Assembly (NCBI GenBank): GCA_019119365.1
Contig: DWXD01000010.1
Span: 1 to 41,335, forward strand
DNA length: 41,335 bases
Reading direction: 5' to 3'
From: Candidatus Gemmiger stercoripullorum
Lineage (GTDB): Bacteria; Bacillota; Clostridia; Oscillospirales; Ruminococcaceae
The stretch's first letter is position 1, and each line of letters opens with the position of its first letter. Shown here in pieces: positions 30,417 to 38,062 of this stretch. The notes beneath the pieces were generated by a model, which worked only from the letters and a program-made list of their open reading frames with translations, did not search any database and was not told where the DNA came from. The translations under genes and the position numbers were made by a program.

Positions 30417-32996
30417 ATAGACCCCAAAAAGCAACGGCACCTGACCACCCAGGACGCAAAAGCGCCCGAGACCGGCCGTAAAGGCAAAGGCGCCGGCAAA
30501 CCCAGAAAAAAACGCCGCAGCATTTTCGGCTATATCATCCGCTTTATCGGCTGTGTGTTCTGCCTGGGGATCATGGCCTGCAGCGTGGCGGCCGTGCTGC
30601 TCTCGATGTATGTCGTGCAGGTCACGGCCGACCCCGAAGGCCTGCTGGATATCGAAAGCCGCCGCACCGCGCAGTCGACCATCCTCTTCGACCGCAACGG
30701 CAACGAATACGATACCCTTACCTCCGGCAACAGCAGCTCGATCTGGCGGGCGCTGACGGATATCCCGGAAAACCTGCAGCATGCGGTCATCGCCATCGAG
30801 GATAAGGACTTCTATGACGAGATCGGCGTCAACTTCAAGCGCACGATCGCCGCGGCCCTCAACGAGCTGACAGGCCAGCGCCTGCTCGGTTCGCAGCAGG
30901 GCGCTTCCACGCTGGAACAGCAGCTGGTCAAGAACCTGACGGAGGACGATGCGGTCGACTATGGCCGTAAGTTCCGCGAGATCTTCCGCGCCATCGGTAT
31001 GAGCAACCGCTACAGCAAGGAGACCATCCTGGAAGCCTACCTCAACACCGTGCCGCTGACCGGCGTGATCGAGGGCGTGGAAGCGGGCGCGCGCACCTAT
31101 TTCGGCAAGAGCGTCGAAGAACTGACTTTGGCCGAGTGCGCCACGCTGGCCTCCATCTCCAAAAACCCGACCGGCTACAACCCGGCCACCAACCCGGAAA
31201 ACCTCCTCACCCGCCGCAACCATGTGCTGTGGGAGATGCTGGACCAGGGCTATATCACCCAGGAGGAGTATGACGCCGCCACCGCCGAGACGGTGACGCT
31301 GGTCGAAAACCCGGCCGCGACCGAGGACGTGGCGGTCAGCTCCAACTATTCCTATTTCACCGAAGCGGTTATCGAGGAGCTCACGCGCGACATCCGCGCG
31401 GCTTACGGCTATGAATCGGACGCCGAGGCCCAGAATTATATCTTCACCGCCGGCCTGCGCGTGTATACCACCGTGGACCCCGCCGTGCAGAGCGCGGTCG
31501 AAAACCTGATGCTCAACGAGCCGGACGAGTACGGCAACGAGCTGTTCCCGGCGCTGTGGCATGAGGAAGAACTGGAAACAAGCATCCCCGCCGGTTCGGA
31601 ATATACGACCGATGAAAACGGCCTGCCGCTGAACCCGGCCGATGAAAACGGCAACGCCAAAGCCGTGTTCCTTGACGAGGACATCCCGATCTATAATAAC
31701 GACGGCACGCTCAAGACCGGCACCTACCAGACGACCGACGAAAACGGCAACGTGACCGGCGAGTATATGACCTTCTACCGCAACGTGCGCACGCAGGCGG
31801 CCATCGCCGTCGTCAGCAGCGACCTTGAGCACAAGGGCGAGGTCATCGCCGTGGGCGGCGGCCTGGGCGAAAAGACGGTCGACCGCGGCACCAACCGCGC
31901 GATGCTGCCGGACCAGACCGGTTCTTCGATGAAGCCGATCGCGGCTTACTGCCTCGGCATCGACGAAGGCTGGATCAACTTCTCCTCCCCGCTGGAGGAC
32001 GGACCGCTGTATTCCAAGGAGAGCAAAAAGATGCTGGACGAAGACCGCGTGCGGGCGCTCGGCCTGCCGCTTGACCCGTACAGCCCGCTCAACCAGGCGC
32101 GCAGCGATGTCTGGCGTGACTGGCCGACAAACTTCGACGGCATGGGCGGCAAAGGCGATATCATGCTCGTGTATGACGCCATCCGCCAGTCCTTCAACAC
32201 GATCGCGGTCAAGGTCGGCACAATGGTCGGCGCCGATGCCATGTACGACTTTGTCACAGAGACGCTCGGCCTGCGCCATATCGACGAAAGCGACGCCGAT
32301 CTCGCCCCGCTGGTGCTCGGTTCGCAGTACCAGGGCCTGACCGTCGTCGAGCTGGCCAACGCCTACACGATGTTCACGGACGGCAACTATTCGACCGCGC
32401 ACTTCTACACCCGCGTGGAGGATATGAACGGCAACCCGGTGCTGGATATGACCAAGATCGTCTCCAACACCCAGGCCATCGAACCCGAAACCGGCGTGAT
32501 CATGAACCGCCTGCTGTCCAACGTCTGGAGAAGCCCCGGCACGGCCAACGGTATGAAGCCGGAGACCGAGGGCATCGACGCCGTCGGCAAGACCGGTACG
32601 ACCACCGACTTTAAGGACTTCACGTTCGCCGGTCTTACGCCGTACTATTCGGTCGCTGTCTGGTGGGGCTATGACCGCCCGTATGACATGAGCGCGGTCA
32701 AGTACAATGTGGACGGCGAACCGACCCAGCGCGCCTTCAAGTATCTGATGGAGGAAGTGGAAGCCGGGCTGCCCGCCAAGGAGTTCTACACGAACGACAA
32801 TGTCATCAAAGCCCAGTTCAACACCTCTACGGGTTCCATCATCTCCTCCGGCGGCATGACCGGTTACTACACGGCCGACAACATGCCGGACGAGCGCACC
32901 GGCGCGCTTTTGAGCGACGCGAACGACCCGTATGCCCAGCAGGCGCAGGAAGCCAACCAGCTTGCGCAGCAGAACGCTGTCGACCCGGCTGCCTGA
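30417..32996 (+). CDS. Class A penicillin-binding protein (PBP1A family)
   Basis: 859 residues if begun at 30417. Bifunctional: basic cytoplasmic tail (KPRKKRRS), membrane anchor (about 42-66), a GT51 glycosyltransferase (IAIEDKDFY with Glu128; GASTLEQQLVKNL) and a transpeptidase with SSMK (Ser503, Lys506), SFN (592-594) and KTGT (725). It polymerises and cross-links peptidoglycan. The start is unusual: AGGAGG (30403-30408) is placed eight bases before ATA (30417), and no ATG, GTG or TTG occurs in frame until GTG 30555, which lies inside the membrane anchor. The residues between read as a normal PBP N-terminus, so translation very likely begins at AUA, or the base is wrong. Confidence 0.9.
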   Translation: MDPKKQRHLTTQDAKAPETGRKGKGAGKPRKKRRSIFGYIIRFIGCVFCLGIMACSVAAVLLSMYVVQVTADPEGLLDIESRRTAQSTILFDRNGNEYDTLTSGNSSSIWRALTDIPENLQHAVIAIEDKDFYDEIGVNFKRTIAAALNELTGQRLLGSQQGASTLEQQLVKNLTEDDAVDYGRKFREIFRAIGMSNRYSKETILEAYLNTVPLTGVIEGVEAGARTYFGKSVEELTLAECATLASISKNPTGYNPATNPENLLTRRNHVLWEMLDQGYITQEEYDAATAETVTLVENPAATEDVAVSSNYSYFTEAVIEELTRDIRAAYGYESDAEAQNYIFTAGLRVYTTVDPAVQSAVENLMLNEPDEYGNELFPALWHEEELETSIPAGSEYTTDENGLPLNPADENGNAKAVFLDEDIPIYNNDGTLKTGTYQTTDENGNVTGEYMTFYRNVRTQAAIAVVSSDLEHKGEVIAVGGGLGEKTVDRGTNRAMLPDQTGSSMKPIAAYCLGIDEGWINFSSPLEDGPLYSKESKKMLDEDRVRALGLPLDPYSPLNQARSDVWRDWPTNFDGMGGKGDIMLVYDAIRQSFNTIAVKVGTMVGADAMYDFVTETLGLRHIDESDADLAPLVLGSQYQGLTVVELANAYTMFTDGNYSTAHFYTRVEDMNGNPVLDMTKIVSNTQAIEPETGVIMNRLLSNVWRSPGTANGMKPETEGIDAVGKTGTTTDFKDFTFAGLTPYYSVAVWWGYDRPYDMSAVKYNVDGEPTQRAFKYLMEEVEAGLPAKEFYTNDNVIKAQFNTSTGSIISSGGMTGYYTADNMPDERTGALLSDANDPYAQQAQEANQLAQQNAVDPAA

Positions 32997-33032
32997 GCGG
33001 GAAGGCTGCAGCAGCCAGTATAAAGCAAAAGT

Positions 33033-33066
33033 TCCGCCCCCGGGCACAGTGTCGCCCGGGGGCGGA
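33033..33066 (+). terminator. Strong hairpin after the PBP1A gene
   Basis: Perfect 13-bp stem TCCGCCCCCGGGC/GCCCGGGGGCGGA with loop ACAGTGTC. Only CATGTTTGA follows, so it lacks a proper T-run; it may act as a weak terminator or mRNA 3' end stabiliser. Confidence 0.5.
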
Positions 33067-33183
33067 CATGTTTGACGGACAAAAACACCCCGCCCTTTCC
33101 GTGATTCAGCCGAATGAGGGCGGAGCAGACCCGGGAACGCCTGTGCAAAACAACCAAAAACAAGAAAAAACTCTGTGCAAGAC

Positions 33184-33212
33184 TTGCAACAACGGCGGCT
33201 CTGTGCTATCAT
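33184..33212 (+). promoter_or_regulatory. Promoter of the threonine operon
   Basis: TTGCAA (33184-33189), 17 bases, TATCAT (33207-33212) with TGC before it (extended -10). No T-box, leader peptide or attenuator is visible between it and the first gene. Confidence 0.7.
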
Positions 33213-33255
33213 AATCCTTGTTGCAAACACAAATGTTTTTGGGAGGGATACAACG

Positions 33256-33684
33256 ATGGCGGAGCGACGTTTCCTGCTGGTGGACTCCGAAGTGCTGCCC
33301 GATGTGTTTCTGAAGGTGCTGGAGGCCAAGCAGCTGCTGGCCTCCGGTACGGTCAGCAACATTTCGCTGGCGGCCCGCCAGGCCGGGATCTCCCGCAGCG
33401 CGTTCTATAAATACAAAGATTATGTTTTTGACGCCGAGAGCGGCCGCGAGACCATTACGGTCATTGCCACGCTGCTGGACAAGACCGGCGCGCTGCAGGG
33501 GCTTTTGTCCGGCATTTCGGCGGCCGGGGCGTCCATTGTCACCATCACCCAGTCGCGGCCGGAAAACGGCACGGCCCAGGTGGAGGTCACGGTGCGCACC
33601 GGCATGATGCAGATGACGGTCGAGGAGATGCTGCTGCGCCTGGCGCGCCAGCCCTTTGTGGTGGACGTGCACCGCGGCGCCTGA
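33256..33684 (+). CDS. ACT domain protein (PheB/UPF0735 family)
   Basis: 142 residues. The first 65 residues include a short helix-turn-helix-like stretch (AARQAGISRSAFYKYKDYVF), followed by an ACT domain (RETITVIATLLDKTGALQGLLSGIS to VVDV). This is the PheB/UPF0735 family, small ACT proteins that stand next to amino-acid genes and probably sense an amino acid. It heads the operon before hom (27 bases apart). The hom product here has a poorly conserved C-terminal ACT region, so this protein may supply ligand sensing. ATG 33256 follows GGGAGGG. Confidence 0.88.
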   Translation: MAERRFLLVDSEVLPDVFLKVLEAKQLLASGTVSNISLAARQAGISRSAFYKYKDYVFDAESGRETITVIATLLDKTGALQGLLSGISAAGASIVTITQSRPENGTAQVEVTVRTGMMQMTVEEMLLRLARQPFVVDVHRGA

Positions 33685-33711
33685 GGGGCATAACAGGGGA
33701 GGAGAAAGAAT

Positions 33712-34941
33712 ATGGCCAAAATAGCGATCCTGGGGTTCGGCACGGTCGGCAGCGGCGTGCTGGAGGTTTGCCGCCGCAACGCCGCGTCGGTCGCCCGCCG
33801 CGCCGGGGAACCGGTCAAAGTCAAGTATATCCTGGATGTCCGCGATTTTTCCGCATCGCCGGATGCCGCCCTCTTTGTCAAAGATCTGGATGTCATTCTG
33901 GCGGACCCGGAGGTCCGGGTCGTGGTCGAGACGATCGGCGGCACGCGGTTTGCGTACCCGTATGTACGCCGCTGCCTGGAAAGCGGGCGCAGCGTCTGCA
34001 CCTCCAACAAGGAGATGGTGGCGACGTATGGCGCCGAGCTGCTGGCCCTGGCGCGCGAACACGGCGCGGCCTTCCTGTTTGAAGCCAGCGTCGGCGGCGG
34101 CACGCCGATCATCACGCCGATGCACCAGTGCCTTGCGGCCAACCACATCAGCCGCATCGAGGGCATTGTCAACGGCACCACCAATTTCATGCTGACCAAA
34201 ATGAAGCGTGAAAACATGGAGTTTGCCGACGCCCTCAAGATCGCCCAGCAGCTCGGCTACGCCGAAACCAAAGACCCGGGCGACGATGTCGACGGGCGCG
34301 ACGCCTGCCGCAAGATCGCGATCCTCGCTTCGCTGGCCTGCGGCCATGCCGTCTACCCGGACAATATCCCCACGCGCGGCATCCGCGCGATCACGGTCGC
34401 CGATATCCAGGCCGCCGAACGCCTGGACTGCGCGGTCAAGCTCATCGCCTGGTACCGCGAGCTGCCCGGGGGCGGCGTGGCCGCCGGGGTTGAGCCGATG
34501 CTCATCCCGCACGAAAACCAGCTCGCCGGGGTGGACGATGTTTTCAACGCCGTGCTCATGCGGGGCGACATGCTTGGCGACGTCGTCTTTTACGGCAAGG
34601 GCGCGGGCAAACTGCCTACCGCCAGCGCGGTGGTCGCCGATGTGATCGACGCGCTGAAAGAGGGCGCGCACATCCATGACAGCCTGTTCTGGCTGCCGGC
34701 CGAAAAACAGGAGGGCCAGCTTGCGGACCCCGGGTGCTACGCCTGGTACCTGCGCGCGGCCGGTGTGCGCCTGGCGGTGCTGGCCGAACTGGCCGGGGCG
34801 GGCGAACCGCTCGCCGAAACCGCGCAGGGCGCGGCCTGCCTGGTCCGTTCGGCCACGGCCGCACAGATGCAGGCGCTTTGCGAAAAGATCCGCCTGCTGG
34901 GCGGCGAGCCCGCGCTGCTGCTCAAGCAGCTGGCCGATTGA
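33712..34941 (+). CDS. hom: Homoserine dehydrogenase
   Basis: 409 residues. It reduces aspartate 4-semialdehyde to homoserine with NAD(P)H. Seen: the Rossmann loop ILGFGTVGSGVL at the N-terminus, CTSNKEMVATYG, FEASVGGGTPII, GIVNGTTNFMLTKM and LGYAETKDPGDDVDGRDACRK with the catalytic Asp/Lys. Relatives with a regulatory ACT domain are about 430 residues; here the last 80 residues keep a trace (YAWYLRAAG, LAVLAELAG) but lack the clear ligand-binding loop, so feedback by threonine could be lost or moved to the separate ACT protein upstream. GGAGGAG precedes the ATG. Confidence 0.95.
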   Translation: MAKIAILGFGTVGSGVLEVCRRNAASVARRAGEPVKVKYILDVRDFSASPDAALFVKDLDVILADPEVRVVVETIGGTRFAYPYVRRCLESGRSVCTSNKEMVATYGAELLALAREHGAAFLFEASVGGGTPIITPMHQCLAANHISRIEGIVNGTTNFMLTKMKRENMEFADALKIAQQLGYAETKDPGDDVDGRDACRKIAILASLACGHAVYPDNIPTRGIRAITVADIQAAERLDCAVKLIAWYRELPGGGVAAGVEPMLIPHENQLAGVDDVFNAVLMRGDMLGDVVFYGKGAGKLPTASAVVADVIDALKEGAHIHDSLFWLPAEKQEGQLADPGCYAWYLRAAGVRLAVLAELAGAGEPLAETAQGAACLVRSATAAQMQALCEKIRLLGGEPALLLKQLAD

Positions 34942-34965
34942 CACCGCACAGGGGGAACGCATACA

Positions 34966-35859
34966 ATGGTAACAGTCACCGTACCGGCCACCAGCGCCAA
35001 CGTTGGCGCCGGGTTTGACGCTTTGGGCCTGGCGCTTTCAATGCACAACGTTTTCACGTTCGAACAGGCCGACCGCATCCACATCACCTCGGTGGACGAC
35101 ACCCACGTCCCGGGCGGGCCGAACAACCTCGTCTACCGCAGCGCCCGCGCAGTCTACGACCAGCTCGGCGTGCCGCTCAAGGGCCTGCGCATCACCCAGC
35201 GCAACGATATCCCCATGGCCCGCGGCCTTGGTTCCAGCTCCGCCTGCATCGTGGCGGGGCTGCTCGGGGCAAACGCCCTGCTGGGCCGCCCGCTGACCCA
35301 GCGCCAGATGCTGACCCTGGCCACCGCCATCGAAGGCCACCCCGACAACGTGGCCCCGGCCATGCTCGGCGGCTTTGTGTCCAGCGTTTATGACGAGGGG
35401 CTTGTCTACACCGTCAAAAAGGACATCGACCCGGACCTGGCCTTTGCGGCCTTCGTGCCGGATTTCCGCCTGCTGACATCCAAGGCGCGCGCGGCGCTGC
35501 CCGAGATGGTCTCGCACAAGGATGCGGTCTACAACCTCTCCCGCGCGGCGCTGGCGACGGCTGCTTTCTGCGACGGCGACTACGGCCTGCTCGGCGTGGC
35601 AACCAAGGATGCGCTGCACCAGCGCTACCGCCTGCCGCTGATCGAAGGCGGCGAGGAGGTCTTTGAGCTGGCGCAGGACCTTTGCGCCCAGGCGGTGTAC
35701 ATCTCGGGCGCGGGCCCGACCATCATCGCCGTCGTCCACAAGGAGGACGATGACTTTTTCGAGCGCGCCCGGCAGGCGCTGCCGCAGAACGAAAAGCTGC
35801 GCCACTTCACGCTCTACCGTCTGCTGGCGGACAACACCGGCGCGACGGTTCAAGAATGA
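34966..35859 (+). CDS. thrB: Homoserine kinase
   Basis: 297-residue GHMP kinase that phosphorylates homoserine for threonine synthesis. VTVPATSANVGAGFDALGLAL is split across the N-terminal substrate region, the ATP loop is PMARGLGSSSACIVAGL, and the third GHMP motif is AVYISGAGPTIIAV. It lies 24 bases after hom and 23 before lysC. No thrC (threonine synthase) is in the window. Confidence 0.96.
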   Translation: MVTVTVPATSANVGAGFDALGLALSMHNVFTFEQADRIHITSVDDTHVPGGPNNLVYRSARAVYDQLGVPLKGLRITQRNDIPMARGLGSSSACIVAGLLGANALLGRPLTQRQMLTLATAIEGHPDNVAPAMLGGFVSSVYDEGLVYTVKKDIDPDLAFAAFVPDFRLLTSKARAALPEMVSHKDAVYNLSRAALATAAFCDGDYGLLGVATKDALHQRYRLPLIEGGEEVFELAQDLCAQAVYISGAGPTIIAVVHKEDDDFFERARQALPQNEKLRHFTLYRLLADNTGATVQE

Positions 35860-35882
35860 GGCAAAGGGGAGGAAAGTAACCA

Positions 35883-37088
35883 ATGGCATTGATCGTACAG
35901 AAATTCGGCGGTACTTCGGTCAAGGACCGCAGCCGCATCTTCAACGTGGCCCGCATCGTGGCCAACACCCGCAACGCGGGCAACGACGTCGTCGTCGTGG
36001 TCTCGGCGCAGGGCGATACCACCGACGACCTCATCGCCAAAGCGCAGGAGATCACGAACAGCCCGTCCAGCCGCGAGATGGATATGCTGCTGGCCACCGG
36101 CGAGCAGATCTCCATCGCCCTGCTGTCCATGGCCCTGCAGGAGATCGGCGTCTCGGCCATCAGCCTGACCGGCTGGCAGGCCGGTTTCGTCACCGACCGC
36201 GCCTATTCCCGCGCGCGCATCAAGCGCCTGGACACCGAGCGCGTCGAAAGCGAACTCGCCCGCAACCGCGTGGTTGTTGTGGCCGGGTTCCAGGGCCTCA
36301 ACCGCTCGGACGATATCACCACGCTCGGCCGCGGCGGCAGCGATACTTCGGCCGTGGCGCTGGCCGCGGCGCTGCACGCCGACCGCTGCCAGATCTATAC
36401 CGATGTCGAGGGCGTCTTTACGGCAGACCCGCGCAAGATCCCCAAGGCCACCCGCCTCAAGGAGATCACGTTTGACGAAATGCTTGAACTCGCCTCGCTC
36501 GGCGCGCAGGTGCTCAACAACCGCAGCGTGGAGCTGGCCAAAAAATACGGCGTCGAACTGGAGGTCCTCTCCAGCATCAACCCGATCCCGGGAACCATCG
36601 TGAAGGAGGAAACGAAAGTGGAAGGTATGCTCATCAAAGGCGTCGCCAAGGACGACAACGTCGCAGTCATCTCGATCCTGGGGGTGCCGGATGTGCCCGG
36701 CATGTCCTTCAAGGTGTTTAGCCTGCTCGCGCAGCGCAACATCAACGTGGATATCATCCTGCAGAGCTCCGGCACCGACGGCGCCAAGGACCTGATCTTC
36801 ACCGTCCCGCTCGACGACGCCGAAAGCGCGCTCTCGCTTTTGCAGGAGCACAAGGGCCGTTTTGGCGGCGGCGAGATCAAGGTCGACAAGAACTGTGCGA
36901 AGGTCAGCGTTGTCGGCGCAGGCATGCAGAGCCACCCGGGCGTGGCTTCCCGCATGTTCGAGGCCATCGGCAGCCAGAACATCAACATCCACATGATCTC
37001 CACCAGCGAGATCAAGATCAGCGTCATCATCGACAAGGCGGACGCCGACCGTGCCGTTGCCGCCATCCACGACGCCTTTATCCAGTAA
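35883..37088 (+). CDS. lysC: Aspartate kinase (AKII type)
   Basis: 401 residues. It phosphorylates aspartate, the first step toward lysine, threonine and methionine. KFGGTSVKD opens the kinase domain; VSAQGDTTDDL, DMLLATGEQIS and GRGGSDTSAVALAAAL follow. Residues about 260-401 form two ACT domains (VISILGVPDVPGMSFKVFSLL; VSVVGAGMQSHPGVASRMFEAI), the lysine/threonine sensing part. Length matches Bacillus AKII (about 408). As there, an internal ribosome-binding site gives a likely separate beta subunit starting at codon 246 (see next entry). It ends the operon and is followed by a run of hairpins. Confidence 0.96.
   Translation: MALIVQKFGGTSVKDRSRIFNVARIVANTRNAGNDVVVVVSAQGDTTDDLIAKAQEITNSPSSREMDMLLATGEQISIALLSMALQEIGVSAISLTGWQAGFVTDRAYSRARIKRLDTERVESELARNRVVVVAGFQGLNRSDDITTLGRGGSDTSAVALAAALHADRCQIYTDVEGVFTADPRKIPKATRLKEITFDEMLELASLGAQVLNNRSVELAKKYGVELEVLSSINPIPGTIVKEETKVEGMLIKGVAKDDNVAVISILGVPDVPGMSFKVFSLLAQRNINVDIILQSSGTDGAKDLIFTVPLDDAESALSLLQEHKGRFGGGEIKVDKNCAKVSVVGAGMQSHPGVASRMFEAIGSQNINIHMISTSEIKISVIIDKADADRAVAAIHDAFIQ
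36603..37088 (+). other. Internal start: aspartate kinase beta (regulatory) subunit
   Basis: Inside lysC, AAGGAGG (36603-36609) is followed eight bases later by GTG (36618), in frame at codon 246; ATG follows three codons later at 36627. Translation from here gives about 156 residues with just the two ACT domains. In Bacillus subtilis AKII the beta subunit is made from an internal start at nearly the same codon. The site is seen; its use is inferred. Confidence 0.65.
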
Positions 37089-37112
37089 AACGATCCCGAT
37101 AAATTCAAAAAC

Positions 37113-37147
37113 GTCGCCGTCGGCGGACATGCGCCGACGACGGCGAC
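37113..37147 (+). repeat. Bulged hairpin after lysC
   Basis: GTCGCCGTCGGCG (37113-37125) pairs with a 16-base arm ending at 37147, leaving a three-base bulge. No T-run follows. It is the first of several hairpins in the 377-base gap 37089-37465. Confidence 0.6.
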
Positions 37148-37160
37148 ACCGACAGGGAAA

Positions 37161-37218
37161 TGTCACGGCAAATTGTGTGCGAGGAGCGTTAGCGACGAGT
37201 GCGCGATTTGCCGTGACA
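37161..37218 (+). repeat. Large inverted repeat, 20-base arms
   Basis: TGTCACGGCAAAT (37161-37173) is the exact reverse complement of ATTTGCCGTGACA (37206-37218); with G-U pairs the stem extends to 20 base pairs around an 18-base loop that contains AGCGTTAGCG. A further stem, CAAAGGGGG (37237-37245) with CCCCCTTTG (37284-37292), lies behind it. It may be a REP/MITE-like repetitive element; copies elsewhere cannot be checked here. Confidence 0.7.
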
Positions 37219-37290
37219 TTTTGTCGAAGGGGACTCCAAAGGGGGAAATAGTCGCGTTAGGCGATTGCCGTGCGCGGCTGTTGCCCCCTT

Positions 37291-37321
37291 TGCATCGTGT
37301 CGAGGAACTCGACACGATGCA
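37291..37321 (+). repeat. Perfect 14-bp inverted repeat with 3-base loop
   Basis: TGCATCGTGTCGAG, loop GAA, CTCGACACGATGCA. It directly abuts the following terminator stem. Such a long perfect stem with a GAA loop could be a protein site, an RNA end or the edge of a small mobile repeat. Confidence 0.75.
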
Positions 37322-37354
37322 GCGGTCCCGCCCAAGCGGCGCGGACCGCTTTTT
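37321..37354 (+). terminator. Intrinsic terminator of the threonine operon
   Basis: AGCGGTCC (37321-37328) pairs with GGACCGCT (37343-37350), followed by TTTTT; more pairs are possible inside. A second T-run (seven Ts) follows at about 37361. Confidence 0.85.
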
Positions 37355-37375
37355 GTGACATTTTTTTGACCTGCC

Positions 37376-37404
37376 TTGCCCGAATTGCCCGCGGGTGGTA
37401 TAAT
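37376..37404 (+). promoter_or_regulatory. Promoter of the vanZ-folC unit
   Basis: TTGCCC (37376-37381), 17 bases, TATAAT (37399-37404), with TGG before the -10 (extended -10). Confidence 0.8.
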
Positions 37405-37465
37405 TCAGAGGAAATTCCGCTTTTGACCACATTACATTTTGATAGAATAAAGGGGACTGCGAACC

Positions 37466-38062
37466 ATGCAAACTGAAAAAACAAGCCCCTGGCTGATCGC
37501 TTTCCGTATCATCTTCACGATCGCCCTCATCGCCTGCGTTGCCTTTATCTTCAAAAATTCGCTGGAAGCGGGCGCGCTCTCCTCGGCCCGCAGCCAGGCC
37601 ATCATGGCGCGGATCAACGCCTTCCTCGCGCATCTCAACCTTGGCCCGCTGTCGGAGCACACCGTGCGCAAGCTCGCGCATTTTGCCGAGTTCACGCTCG
37701 AGGGCTTCCTCCTGATGCTCTGCCTGCGTGTGTATACCGCGCATTTTGTGCGGCATATCAGCTGGCCGCTGCTGGGCGGTATGACCACGGCACTGCTGGA
37801 TGAGACGATCCAGCGCTTCATACCCGGCCGGTCGTCCCAGGTCACGGATGTCTGGATCGATATGGCCGGTGTCGTGAGCGGGGCACTCATCTCGCTGATC
37901 CTGCTGCTGATCGTGCGCGGGCTGGTCGCTTTCCACCGCGTCAAGAAAGAGAACCGCCGCCTGCGCGCCGAAAAAGCCGAGCTTTTGCGCCAGCAGGAGG
38001 CTGACCGTCTCGACGCGGCCCCGCTGCGCAACGAACAACCCGACAGGAGGGAACTGCTGTGA
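37466..38062 (+). CDS. VanZ family membrane protein
   Basis: 198 residues with four membrane helices and the family marks: TVRKLAHFAEFTLEGFLL (R-K-x-x-H-F-x-E-F), LLDETIQRFIPGRSSQVTDVWIDMAGV (D-E-x-x-Q, PGR, D-x-x-x-D). After the last helix comes a charged cytoplasmic tail of about 45 residues, probably coiled (KKENRRLRAEKAELLRQQ). VanZ gives low-level teicoplanin resistance in enterococci; chromosomal homologues have no agreed role. It overlaps folC by four bases (GTGA), so the two are coupled. AAAGGGG precedes the ATG. Confidence 0.92.
   Translation: MQTEKTSPWLIAFRIIFTIALIACVAFIFKNSLEAGALSSARSQAIMARINAFLAHLNLGPLSEHTVRKLAHFAEFTLEGFLLMLCLRVYTAHFVRHISWPLLGGMTTALLDETIQRFIPGRSSQVTDVWIDMAGVVSGALISLILLLIVRGLVAFHRVKKENRRLRAEKAELLRQQEADRLDAAPLRNEQPDRRELL

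Noticed and set aside
33033-33255. A possible T-box or amino-acid riboswitch ahead of the threonine operon
   Set aside because: No T-box sequence (TGGxACCGCG type), lysine or SAM riboswitch core, or leader peptide is visible; the leader is only about 45 bases behind a good promoter.
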